Assembly (NCBI GenBank): GCA_029261295.1
Contig: JAJDBP010000029.1
Location: 1-64,000 of the forward strand
From: Nitrospirales bacterium
GTDB taxonomy: Bacteria > Nitrospirota > Nitrospiria > Nitrospirales > UBA8639
DNA length: 64,000 nt
Reading direction: 5' to 3'
The notes beneath the pieces were generated by a model that saw nothing but the letters and a program-made list of their open reading frames with translations, had not been told where the DNA came from and ran no database searches. Both the position numbers and the translations under genes were made by a program. Of this stretch, positions 40,356 through 48,588 are shown one piece after another (positions within the stretch are counted from its first letter, which is position 1; the number at the start of each line of letters is the position of its first letter).

Positions 40356-41249
40356 ATGCCTCCTACTTTTCAAATTAGACATAGACGGCCAACATCCCTG
40401 GTCATAACCGGACTATTACTCTGCTGCACATTTTTGCTCTATACTTCTACTTCTGCGCAGGAACGTGTCATACCCAAACAACAGGCTCCCACCGAAGGGC
40501 TTCATTTCTCAAAAACCATTCTTTTGGCTGGAAATGGACCTGAACGATACCTCATGGAAGTATTGGCTGAGGCCTTTGAACAGAAAAACCCATCTATATC
40601 GGTAGATTTCTTTTGGCATCCCAATGCGAAGCCTATTCGCACTCTTGAGTTAGGTGAAGCCGATATTGCTGTGACTGGTGAAGAGGTGTCATCCTTCCGT
40701 TCGATCATGATTGCTCGAGATGGCATTGCCGTCCTTACTAATTTCTCGAACCCTGTCAAAAATGTCACCTCAAACCAACTAGCTGAAATCTTTTCAGGAA
40801 AACTACGCTATTGGTCTCAGGTCTATGAGGAAGCACCTCAAACAAAAATAGTTCTGGTTAATCGATCGGCAAACCAAAATATTAAACAAGGCCTTGAAAA
40901 TGAGTTGAACATTTCCAAGAAAATCCCCCGCTCGGCTTACCGAGCAGAAACCGAGAAAGAAGCGATCACAAAAGTCAGTGGAAATTTAGAAGCCATTACC
41001 TTTGTCTCTATTACTCCAGCTCTTCGGGCAAAGGAAGACGGCGTGGCCATTAATCTTCTTTTTATTGATACTATCGAGCCCGAAGTCCAAACCGTTCTCG
41101 ATAAACGTTATCCCTTACAGCGACCTGTCATGCTTATTTCAAAAAAACAGCCTTCGGCAGAAGTCTTAGCCTTTGAAGAATTCGTGCTTTCAGCTCAGGG
41201 ACAACGGCTCATTAAAAAAGGCCAATACTATCACCTGAGTGATCGTTAA
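40356..41249 (+). CDS. PstS-like periplasmic substrate-binding protein
   Basis: The product has about 297 residues from the ATG at 40356, with a signal peptide (LVITGLLLCCTFLLYTSTSAQ). The mature protein follows the type 2 periplasmic-binding fold of PstS/ModA relatives: ILLAGNGPERYLMEVLAEAFEQKNP near the start, EADIAVTGEE, LAEIFSGKLRYWSQV, and FEEFVLSAQGQRLIKKGQY at the end. The LAEIFSGK element is typical of phosphate-binding proteins. No transport permease or ATPase is adjacent, so it may serve a distant transporter or a signalling role. A frame extends upstream to 40290, but the signal peptide fits the later ATG. Confidence 0.75.
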   Translation: MPPTFQIRHRRPTSLVITGLLLCCTFLLYTSTSAQERVIPKQQAPTEGLHFSKTILLAGNGPERYLMEVLAEAFEQKNPSISVDFFWHPNAKPIRTLELGEADIAVTGEEVSSFRSIMIARDGIAVLTNFSNPVKNVTSNQLAEIFSGKLRYWSQVYEEAPQTKIVLVNRSANQNIKQGLENELNISKKIPRSAYRAETEKEAITKVSGNLEAITFVSITPALRAKEDGVAINLLFIDTIEPEVQTVLDKRYPLQRPVMLISKKQPSAEVLAFEEFVLSAQGQRLIKKGQYYHLSDR

Positions 41250-41334
41250 AAAAAAGGAACGACAATTGGAAACTGAACTGCTAGGATTCACGAAATATCG
41301 ATAATTTTCATTATGGTCTCCCTGACGACCCACT

Positions 41335-42753
41335 ATGTTTAAAAAAGTCTTAGTTGCCAATCGCGGTGAAATTGCCATGCGTGTCATCCGAGCCTGTCGA
41401 GAATTCGGCATTGCCACCGCGGCTATTTATTCGGAAAGTGATGCCACCGCTATTTATGTCAAAAAAGCGAATGAAGCCTATTTAGTCGGGCCAGGTCCTG
41501 TTCAGGGTTATCTCGATGCCCGACAAATCGTCGGGTTAGCGAAACGCATTCGCGCCGATGCGATACATCCAGGCTATGGATTTCTTGCTGAAAATGCTGA
41601 CTTTGCCAAACTATGCGAAGAATCTGGTATTAACTTTATTGGCCCCTCACCCTATTCATTAGATCTTTTAGGCGACAAAGTTAAAGCTCGAGAACTCGCG
41701 ATAAAAATCGGCGTCCCTGTTGTCCCCGGAACTGACGGAAGCGTGGAATCCGTGGAGGATGGCCTGGCATTTTGTCACCGGATAGGCTATCCCGTCATGG
41801 TCAAAGCCAGTGCCGGAGGTGGAGGACGTGGATTACGGGTGGTGCGGTCAGATGAAGAACTCAAGAATGCGATGGAAGCTGGTGCTCGTGAAGCATTAGC
41901 CGCCTTCGGTAACGGTGAGCTTTTTATCGAGAAATATATTGAGCGACCTCACCACATAGAATTTCAACTCTTAGCAGATAAAAATGGGTACGTGATTCAT
42001 CTCGGAGAACGAGATTGCTCTATTCAGCGACGTCATCAAAAACTTATTGAAATTGCACCGTCTCTTGTCTTAACCCCACGCCTCAGAGCGGAAATGGGTG
42101 AAGCCGCCATTGCCATGGCTCGAGCTGCCCAGTTTTATAATGCAGGGACCATTGAATTTCTCCTAGATGCTGATGGTCGATATTATTTCATGGAAATGAA
42201 TCCACGGATCCAAGTCGAACATACTGTGACTGAACAAATCACCACCGTCGATATTGTCCAGTCACAACTCTGGATTGCCGCCGGTCGTCCCCTGGTGTTT
42301 GGGCAGCATGAAGTCAATTTGCAAGGGTATGCTATCCAAACCCGGATCAATGCAGAAGACCCGCAAAATGGATTTCGCCCGTCCTCCGGAAAAATTACAG
42401 CCTATCTTTCTCCTGGTGGAGTTGGCGTGCGTATTGATGGGGCGGTATATAAGGACTATACGGTCCCTCCGTATTATGATGCCCTCTTGGCTAAACTGAC
42501 CGTCCATGGCCGCACCTGGGACGAAACAGTACGCCGAACTCACCGATCGCTTGAAGAATTTGTCCTGAGGGGGGTAAAAACCACCATTCCTTTTTTAACA
42601 AAGGTCATGGAAGAACCAGATTTCCGAGCTGGACGCTTTGATACCAGTTATTTGGAACATCACCCAGGCCTTTATGATTATGAAGAAATGGAAGAGCCTG
42701 AAGATTTAGTTGTTGCCCTTTCCGCAGCCATTGCTGCGTATGAAGGTTTGTAA
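41335..42753 (+). CDS. pycA: Pyruvate carboxylase subunit A (biotin carboxylase)
   Basis: The 472-residue enzyme begins FKKVLVANRGEIAMRVIRACRE, the biotin-carboxylase N-domain signature. The ATP-grasp domain has KASAGGGGRGLRVV near residue 160 and EMNPRIQVEHTVTEQ near 290 with catalytic residues. It carboxylates biotin using ATP and bicarbonate. The next gene encodes a carboxyltransferase joined to a biotin carrier, so the pair makes a two-subunit pyruvate carboxylase. In acetyl-CoA- or rTCA-dependent autotrophs this enzyme supplies oxaloacetate. Without the neighbour the sequence could equally be AccC. Confidence 0.93.
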   Translation: MFKKVLVANRGEIAMRVIRACREFGIATAAIYSESDATAIYVKKANEAYLVGPGPVQGYLDARQIVGLAKRIRADAIHPGYGFLAENADFAKLCEESGINFIGPSPYSLDLLGDKVKARELAIKIGVPVVPGTDGSVESVEDGLAFCHRIGYPVMVKASAGGGGRGLRVVRSDEELKNAMEAGAREALAAFGNGELFIEKYIERPHHIEFQLLADKNGYVIHLGERDCSIQRRHQKLIEIAPSLVLTPRLRAEMGEAAIAMARAAQFYNAGTIEFLLDADGRYYFMEMNPRIQVEHTVTEQITTVDIVQSQLWIAAGRPLVFGQHEVNLQGYAIQTRINAEDPQNGFRPSSGKITAYLSPGGVGVRIDGAVYKDYTVPPYYDALLAKLTVHGRTWDETVRRTHRSLEEFVLRGVKTTIPFLTKVMEEPDFRAGRFDTSYLEHHPGLYDYEEMEEPEDLVVALSAAIAAYEGL

Positions 42754-42805
42754 GCATCGTCGTCGATCCAACAACGGATACCGTTGCTCATGTGAAAGGT
42801 TGCTT

Positions 42806-44740
42806 ATGCCACGAAAAACAAAAAAACGAGTCCACGTCGGGCGTCCAAATCCCACACGTACAAAATCCGGCGCTCCTCCGGCTCTCGACATTGAGGCCTC
42901 ACCAAAACGGCAGGTGTATCTGACAGATGTCGCCCTCCGAGATGGACACCAATCACTCCTCGCTACCCGAATGCGGACCGAAGATCTCTTGGCCGTCGGT
43001 GCAGATTTGGATGAAGTTGGGTTCTGGTCATTAGAAGTTTGGGGAGGAGCCACCTTTGATTCTTGTCTCCGATTTTTGAAAGAAGATCCGTGGGAGCGAC
43101 TTCGAGCCTTTCGCCAAGCCATGCCAAAGACTCGCCTGCAAATGTTATTGCGGGGACAAAACGTGGTGGGGTACCGACATTATGCCGACGATGTGCTTCA
43201 GAAATTCATTGAACTCTCCGCAAAAAACGGCATCGATGTCTTTCGAATTTTTGATGCCCTCAATGATATACGGAACATGAAGCCAGCCATGGAAGTGGTC
43301 AAAGCTTGTGGAAAACACGTGGAAGCCACGATCTGTTACACCGTGAGTCCCGTTCATAGTCTGAATCATTTTGTCGAACAAGCCAAACAACTAGAAGACC
43401 TCGGTGCTGATACGATTTGCATTAAAGATATGGCCGGATTGTTGCCCCCATTTGAAGCCTATGAATTAATCGATCGACTGAAATCAACGGTTCGAACTCC
43501 CCTTCATCTTCATACTCACTACACCTCGGGAATGGCTTCTATGTCTTCCCTGATGGCCATCATGGGTGGGCTTGATATATTAGATACGGCGTTGTCTCCC
43601 TTATCAGGGGGGACCTCCCATCCTCCGACAGAATCATTTATTGCTGCGCTTAGAAATACCCCGTACGACACGCAACTTGATCTTCAACAACTGGCTCCAG
43701 CCGCAGATAAACTTCGAAAATCACGAAAACGCTATCGGCAATTTGAAAGTGATTTCACTGGCGTCGATACCGACATTCTGCTCTCTCAGGTTCCTGGCGG
43801 GATGCTCTCCAACCTCGCAGCTCAATTAGCCGAACAAAATTCCTTAGGAAAAATAAAAGAAGTCTTGGAAGAAATCCCTCGAGTCCGAAAAGATATGGGA
43901 TACCCTCCCCTGGTTACCCCAACAAGTCAAATTGTTGGCACACAAGCCACCTTAAATATTTTGACAGGTGAACGGTATAAGGTCATTACCAACGAGACAA
44001 AAAATTATTTTCAAGGTTTGTACGGCAAGTCACCAGGAAGTCTGAACTCAAAAATTAGGAATAAGGCTCTTGAGGGTGACAAACCGGTTACCGGACGACC
44101 TGCCGACAATCTTGACCCAGAGCTGGAAGATGCGCAACAGGAATTAGTCGGAAAAGACATTGCAGAGGAGGATATTGTTTCCTACGCTCTCCTTCCTTCT
44201 GTCGCATTACAGTTCTTTGATGAACGTGAAAGAGGTGAACTTAAACCCGAGCCGCTGCAAACCCAATCAGAAAGCGGGCCAGCTGCGGGACATGATTTAC
44301 ATTTGGCCCCTGTAGAATTTAAAGTGACGGTCCATGGTGAGTCCTATCATATTCGCGTGTCTGGATCGGGGCAGACAATTGATGGCACTAAACCCTATTA
44401 CATTAAGGTCAATGACAAACTGGAAGAGGTCTACCTAGAACCTATTCAAGAAGTATTGGCTGGGGCACCTGATGCCACGCAACCATCCTCTTCCACAAAG
44501 ATAGACGGCCGGCCTAAACCCTCGCAACCTGGAGACGTCACCACGCCAATGCCTGGCCGCGTCGTCAAGCTATTAGTCGCTGAAGGCGATACGGTCAAAG
44601 CTGGGGACCCGTTACTCGTGGTCGAAGCGATGAAAATGGAAAACCGCGTACAGGCACCTATTGCAGGCAAAGTCAGTACGATTTATATCAAAGAAGGCGA
44701 TGAAGTGAACCCGGATGAAACCCTGATTCATTTGGAATAA
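42806..44740 (+). CDS. pycB: Pyruvate carboxylase subunit B (carboxyltransferase plus biotin carrier)
   Basis: The 644-residue protein begins with an HMGL-like TIM barrel: LTDVALRDGHQSLLATRMR near residue 33, SLEVWGGATFDSC, then DTICIKDMAGL and HTHYTSGM. That is the pattern of pyruvate/oxaloacetate carboxyltransferases. The PYC_OADA region follows, and a Pro/Ser-rich linker leads to the biotinyl domain, whose VVEAMKMENRV holds the biotinylated lysine near residue 608. It transfers carboxyl from biotin to pyruvate. The ATG at 42806 is chosen where the family homology begins. The stop codon overlaps the next start by one base, so the following hydrolase is coupled to it. Confidence 0.92.
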   Translation: MPRKTKKRVHVGRPNPTRTKSGAPPALDIEASPKRQVYLTDVALRDGHQSLLATRMRTEDLLAVGADLDEVGFWSLEVWGGATFDSCLRFLKEDPWERLRAFRQAMPKTRLQMLLRGQNVVGYRHYADDVLQKFIELSAKNGIDVFRIFDALNDIRNMKPAMEVVKACGKHVEATICYTVSPVHSLNHFVEQAKQLEDLGADTICIKDMAGLLPPFEAYELIDRLKSTVRTPLHLHTHYTSGMASMSSLMAIMGGLDILDTALSPLSGGTSHPPTESFIAALRNTPYDTQLDLQQLAPAADKLRKSRKRYRQFESDFTGVDTDILLSQVPGGMLSNLAAQLAEQNSLGKIKEVLEEIPRVRKDMGYPPLVTPTSQIVGTQATLNILTGERYKVITNETKNYFQGLYGKSPGSLNSKIRNKALEGDKPVTGRPADNLDPELEDAQQELVGKDIAEEDIVSYALLPSVALQFFDERERGELKPEPLQTQSESGPAAGHDLHLAPVEFKVTVHGESYHIRVSGSGQTIDGTKPYYIKVNDKLEEVYLEPIQEVLAGAPDATQPSSSTKIDGRPKPSQPGDVTTPMPGRVVKLLVAEGDTVKAGDPLLVVEAMKMENRVQAPIAGKVSTIYIKEGDEVNPDETLIHLE

Positions 44741-45696
44741 TGCAGGGTCGTTTGCGTCCGAGACTCAGCATTCTTGTCGTTCTTATCATCTTGAGTGTGA
44801 CATTCTTGGGATGTTCCTCTCCACCACCACTCCCGCCGTGGGTTGAACTCGTTCAACGGGTTCCCTTTCAAACCATTCAAGTCAATAATCATCGGGTGGC
44901 CTACCTTGATGTTGGCGAAGGAAACCCCATAATTCTTATTCATGGGTTTGGTGGATCCATGTGGCATTGGGAATATCAATACCCCCTGTTAGCGAAGTCT
45001 CACCGAGTCATCATCCCTGATTTAATAGGATCCGGGCTTTCAGACAAGCCGGAAAGCATTTACAGCCCCGATCATCTCGTCAAATTTTTCCTAGAGTTTA
45101 TGAACAAGCTAGGCATCCCACGTGCCACACTTATTGGGAACTCCATGGGGGCAGGCCTTGCTATGGCCATGGCCCTTGACCATCCAGAATACGTTGATCG
45201 CTTAGTCCTCATTTCTGGATTTCCTGCCAAGATTGAAGAAAGTGTTGCTTCACCGCAATACCGCCAATTTCTTCTTAACCGCCCACCATTATGGCTAGTG
45301 AACATCGGCAATCAATTCGCTGGGAGAGGAACGACGGAAAGATTCCTCAAAGAAATCATCCATCGACCAGAGTTAATTTCTCCATTAATTGTGGAACGCT
45401 CATTTCAAAATCGCCGTCGAGGAGATGTGCTGAGCCCCTTGTATTCATTATTAGACCATATCCATACATGGGAAGAACGTTATGGCCAACGCCTAAACCA
45501 GATCTCCCACCCCACATTACTCCTCTGGGGTGATCATGACCGCGTCTTTCCCCTGAAAGTTGGGCAACAAGTGAAAACATTGCTACCTCAGTCTGAATGG
45601 CAGGTTATTCCTCAGAGCGGCCATCTACCACAATGGGAAAACCCGCAAGTGGTCAACCCGCTTATTCTTTCATTTGTAGAGGGAACATCTTTATGA
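44740..45696 (+). CDS. Lipid-anchored alpha/beta-hydrolase
   Basis: The 318-residue protein has a signal segment with a lipobox FLGC (Cys25) and an alpha/beta-hydrolase fold. The oxyanion region is HGFGGSMWHW near residue 67, the nucleophile elbow GNSMGAG is near 130, the acid LLWGDHDRVFP is near 268 and the catalytic His is in QSGHLPQWENP near 297. The enzyme should face the periplasm. Its substrate is unknown. It starts within the pycB stop codon and overlaps the tenA start by four bases, so the three are made from one message, although no biochemical link is obvious. Confidence 0.85.
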   Translation: MQGRLRPRLSILVVLIILSVTFLGCSSPPPLPPWVELVQRVPFQTIQVNNHRVAYLDVGEGNPIILIHGFGGSMWHWEYQYPLLAKSHRVIIPDLIGSGLSDKPESIYSPDHLVKFFLEFMNKLGIPRATLIGNSMGAGLAMAMALDHPEYVDRLVLISGFPAKIEESVASPQYRQFLLNRPPLWLVNIGNQFAGRGTTERFLKEIIHRPELISPLIVERSFQNRRRGDVLSPLYSLLDHIHTWEERYGQRLNQISHPTLLLWGDHDRVFPLKVGQQVKTLLPQSEWQVIPQSGHLPQWENPQVVNPLILSFVEGTSL

Positions 45697-46361
45697 CCTT
45701 TTCTGAACACCTACGCCAATTAGCTGATCCAATCTGGAAAGCTCAACTACATCATCCCTTTGTCAAAGCCCTAGGAAACGGCACTCTTCCTCAGCAGACG
45801 TTTCAATATTATATTTTGCAGGACGCTCGATATTTAGAGGAATTGGCAAAGGTCTTCGCAGCAGGAGCGGCAAAAGCTGAAGATAAGGAAACGGCTATTC
45901 GCTTTGCCCAATTAGTTGAAGAAACGATCATTGTCGAACGAGGCCTTCATGAATCCTACGGAAAACAATGGAAATTAACGGCTCAACAAATGCAAACCAC
46001 GCCACTCGCCCCAACCAATTATGCCTATTGCCGACATATGCGAAGTGTCGCCCAAACGGGCACACTGGGGGAAATTACGGTCGTGGCGTTACCTTGCGCC
46101 TGGGTCTACTGCGAAGTGGGGCAACATCTCCTTCGAAAAGGCCCTGCCAAGCCTTCTCATCCCTATCGAGAATGGCTTGCATTATATGGCTCACCAGAAT
46201 TTGCCAAAGTGGCCAATTGGATGCGTTCCCTTGTGAATCGATGCGCAAAACATGCAGGAAAAGGAGAAAAAGCCAGGATGGAAGAAGCCTTTCTGATCAG
46301 CTCTCGCTATGAATGGATGTTTTGGGATATGGCTTGGCGAAAGGAACGCTGGCCAGTGTAA
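45693..46361 (+). CDS. tenA: TenA/thiaminase II family protein
   Basis: The 222-residue all-helical protein matches TenA. DPIWKAQLHHPFVKALGNGTLP is near the start, FQYYILQDARYLEE follows, and the catalytic cysteine lies in VVALPCAWVYCEVG near residue 138. TenA hydrolyses degraded thiamin pyrimidines in salvage, and relatives include CADD-type enzymes with other chemistry. The LPCxWxY context favours TenA proper. The start overlaps the hydrolase stop codon (ATGA). It could contribute pyrimidine to thiamin diphosphate, used by pyruvate-handling enzymes, but that is context only. Confidence 0.88.
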   Translation: MTFSEHLRQLADPIWKAQLHHPFVKALGNGTLPQQTFQYYILQDARYLEELAKVFAAGAAKAEDKETAIRFAQLVEETIIVERGLHESYGKQWKLTAQQMQTTPLAPTNYAYCRHMRSVAQTGTLGEITVVALPCAWVYCEVGQHLLRKGPAKPSHPYREWLALYGSPEFAKVANWMRSLVNRCAKHAGKGEKARMEEAFLISSRYEWMFWDMAWRKERWPV

Positions 46362-46488
46362 AATGCCTTGACTCTTATTCCCTGGATTTAACTTTAGCCA
46401 AGGTTTTTGGGGATTTATGCGGTCATCACCCCTGAGACTTTCACGTTTCAACATATCAAATCCATCATTCCTTCTCGTGAATACGCGC

Positions 46489-47175
46489 ATGAAAAGAAAT
46501 AGTTTATCTTCTCTGACTCTAGCAATTTTCCTAGTGGGTTGCTCTGCTTTTCAAGGCCTTTCCAAGGCGTACGGGCAGATGGATGAAGGATATGGGATTC
46601 AACCACTTCATGAGCAAAAGGGAAGGACCATTAGTCATTTTATCCCTGCTTCAATCCAACCTCTTCTCCTCCCAGTGGAAATTGAACAATACCTTCAAAA
46701 ATTAGAAGGAAACCCTCCTGACTGGACCCAACTTCATCATTCTGATTTAGCAGAACAAAGTGAACGGTTGTTTCAATATAACCGCCAACAAGATTCGGCT
46801 CGTGAAAATAAAACCCTGTTACTCAAGCAACCGATTGCTTTTATATGGTCGGGATTTCTCCGTCAATATCTAACTGAATTCCAAGGGTTTACACTGGCTT
46901 TAGGCCCTGAATTGACGAATACCTCTTGGGGTCTTATACGCTTCAAGCCCATAGACCTGCCTGATTATGTCGTAGCGGTGCCATCGATAGAATTAAGAAA
47001 AAGCCTTCTCATGCGTCAAAAACGAGGGGAACATATAGAAGTGATGGTGGTGTGTATTGGAACAATCATTTCGAATGAATCACTTATTTATGCCTTTTCA
47101 CATGAAGATCATCAAAAAGGAATGATCCTTCCCGTCGTATCTATTCAGAGTCTGATATATCTTTTAAAGTCGTAA
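46489..47175 (+). CDS. Lipoprotein of unknown function
   Basis: The 228-residue protein starts at the ATG at 46489 with signal peptide and lipobox FLVGC (Cys18). The mature part is mostly soluble, with segments IFxWSGFLRQYLTEFQGFTLALGPELTNTSWGL and IEVMVVCIGTIISNE that suggest a folded domain, but I do not recognise a family. A longer frame begins at 46417 but lacks a ribosome-binding site and would disrupt the signal peptide. It lies downstream of tenA on the same strand with a 130-bp gap. Confidence 0.6.
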   Translation: MKRNSLSSLTLAIFLVGCSAFQGLSKAYGQMDEGYGIQPLHEQKGRTISHFIPASIQPLLLPVEIEQYLQKLEGNPPDWTQLHHSDLAEQSERLFQYNRQQDSARENKTLLLKQPIAFIWSGFLRQYLTEFQGFTLALGPELTNTSWGLIRFKPIDLPDYVVAVPSIELRKSLLMRQKRGEHIEVMVVCIGTIISNESLIYAFSHEDHQKGMILPVVSIQSLIYLLKS

Positions 47176-47229
47176 AGACTGCAGCCCTTCACCTTTCACT
47201 CCCGTCAATTTTCACCGAGAAACATTCAC

Positions 47230-47622
47230 ATGTCTCTTCAAGGCCAACAAAGTCACCTACGATATTGGATTCCCGTTATCTTGTATTGCGCACTGATTTT
47301 CTACCTCTCTTCCCAATCCTACCCAAGCCGACATCTTCCCTCCTTTTTGATGGGCCTGAGTGATAAACTGGTCCACGCAGTCGAATATGGTATATTGGGC
47401 ATACTGTTGTATCAAGCGTTTCATCAAACGACCCCCAGAATTAAAAGTATGAGCCTGGCTATTTTCGGTGCCATGGCCTTTGGTATATCGGATGAAATCC
47501 ACCAATGGTTTGTCCCATTTCGACAAGCAGACCCTTGGGATGTCGTCGCTGATACGTTTGGCGCTAGCTGCTTTATTTTCCTCTGGGTTTTTCTCTCAAA
47601 AAGATACCGATGGGCATCCTAG
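47230..47622 (+). CDS. VanZ-like membrane protein
   Basis: The 130-residue protein has four hydrophobic segments and the VanZ-family pattern: an FYLSSQS segment after helix 1, DKLVHAVEYGILGILLY, then GISDEIHQWFVPFRQADPWDVVADTFGA with the conserved His-Gln-x-Phe-Val-Pro and Asp-x-x-Ala-Asp motifs. VanZ-like proteins are widespread and their general function is unknown; the founder gives low-level teicoplanin resistance. No van cluster is nearby. The gene lies 50 bp after the lipoprotein gene. Confidence 0.85.
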   Translation: MSLQGQQSHLRYWIPVILYCALIFYLSSQSYPSRHLPSFLMGLSDKLVHAVEYGILGILLYQAFHQTTPRIKSMSLAIFGAMAFGISDEIHQWFVPFRQADPWDVVADTFGASCFIFLWVFLSKRYRWAS

Positions 47623-47744
47623 ACTTTAATAAACAATAGCTCCTATTTTTCTAAAATATGCAGAGAAACGATTGGGGCCACATCTTAAGCTCCTAGTCCG
47701 AAGAGTCGATAATGACACCGGAGGGATGTACCGACTTCATAATA

Positions 47745-48335
47745 ATGCGAATTTCTCACTTTCTAAGACAATCAGCAACCAAGCAGGCTGGCGTGACGTA
47801 TCTTTTTGTCATGATCTTCGTAGTGGTGATGAGCATATCTCTCTTAGGAGTTAGCCAACAGTGGTCCGTCATCATGAAGCGAGATCGAGAGGCAGAACTT
47901 CTCTTTCGAGGAACACGTATAAAGGAATCAATTGAACGCTATGTGGCCGATTATGAAGTTCAAAAAGCCACACGACCTAATCGTTGGCCCCGCACACTCC
48001 AAGACCTCACAAAAAAAAGCCCGAAACGCTACCTTCAAACAGTCTATACCGATCCAATTACTGGAGAGGATTTTGATTTAATAAAGGTAGGAGAAGAACT
48101 CCATGGCGTTCGTAGTACAAGCCTAGATTCCCCCTACGACCAAGTGCACTTCAAAAACGTCACAACCTATCAGGCCATTCGCTTTGAATCAACTGGAGTG
48201 TCGACCAATTGCCAACCAAATGCCATCAATCCTCTCGTTCAACAAAATTGCCCACCATCTGGCACGACACCGTCTGATGAAAAAGGTGCTTCTCCAGAAC
48301 CGACCAATCCAGACACGTCCAAGACTGCGCCATAA
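47745..48335 (+). CDS. Minor pseudopilin-like protein lacking the Glu5 residue
   Basis: The 196-residue product has a leader ending in Gly followed by VTYLFVMIFVVVMSISLLG, the place and shape of a type IV prepilin cleavage site and helix. Residue 5 after cleavage is Phe, not the conserved Glu, as in tip subunits of the GspK class. The segment REAELLFRGTRIKESIERY and the later KRYLQTVYTDPITGEDFDLI match a family of secretion-associated pseudopilins with a calcium-type loop. The start is uncertain: ATG 47745 or ATG 47712. A Pro/Ser-rich tail ends the protein. It is the first gene of the pilus/secretion locus. Confidence 0.7.
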   Translation: MRISHFLRQSATKQAGVTYLFVMIFVVVMSISLLGVSQQWSVIMKRDREAELLFRGTRIKESIERYVADYEVQKATRPNRWPRTLQDLTKKSPKRYLQTVYTDPITGEDFDLIKVGEELHGVRSTSLDSPYDQVHFKNVTTYQAIRFESTGVSTNCQPNAINPLVQQNCPPSGTTPSDEKGASPEPTNPDTSKTAP

Positions 48336-48588
48336 GTTCCGGCTTTGGTAAATTTCATTGACCACAGGAAAAATTCTCCAAAATTACCTTTTAAAAGGTC
48401 GTCTGTATCCTTTTTTTTGTCGGTCAGGTTCCTTCCCTTAATTTCGAAAGATCGCAATCCGATACATACAAAGTAGTCCGGCTATGTCTCTAGCCGAAAT
48501 TTTCGAAATATGCTAGGCTTAAAGGGAGTTTTGGCAACTGCAACATCCCCCCGCCTGGTCGTCACAAGAAGGAACGTACGGCACCATT
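48336..48588 (+). other. Intergenic leader before the secretin gene
   Basis: This 253-bp gap is AT-rich in its middle. It holds two short inverted repeats, TTTTAAAA and CGAAATTTTCG (the latter at about 48494-48504), and a possible -10 TATGCT at 48508 without a good -35. A promoter for the large secretion operon most likely lies here. I see no match to a known riboswitch core. Confidence 0.35.

Noticed and set aside
48336-48588. c-di-GMP or other riboswitch ahead of the secretin gene
   Set aside because: I found no core motif of a known riboswitch class; the short inverted repeats there are too weak to support one.
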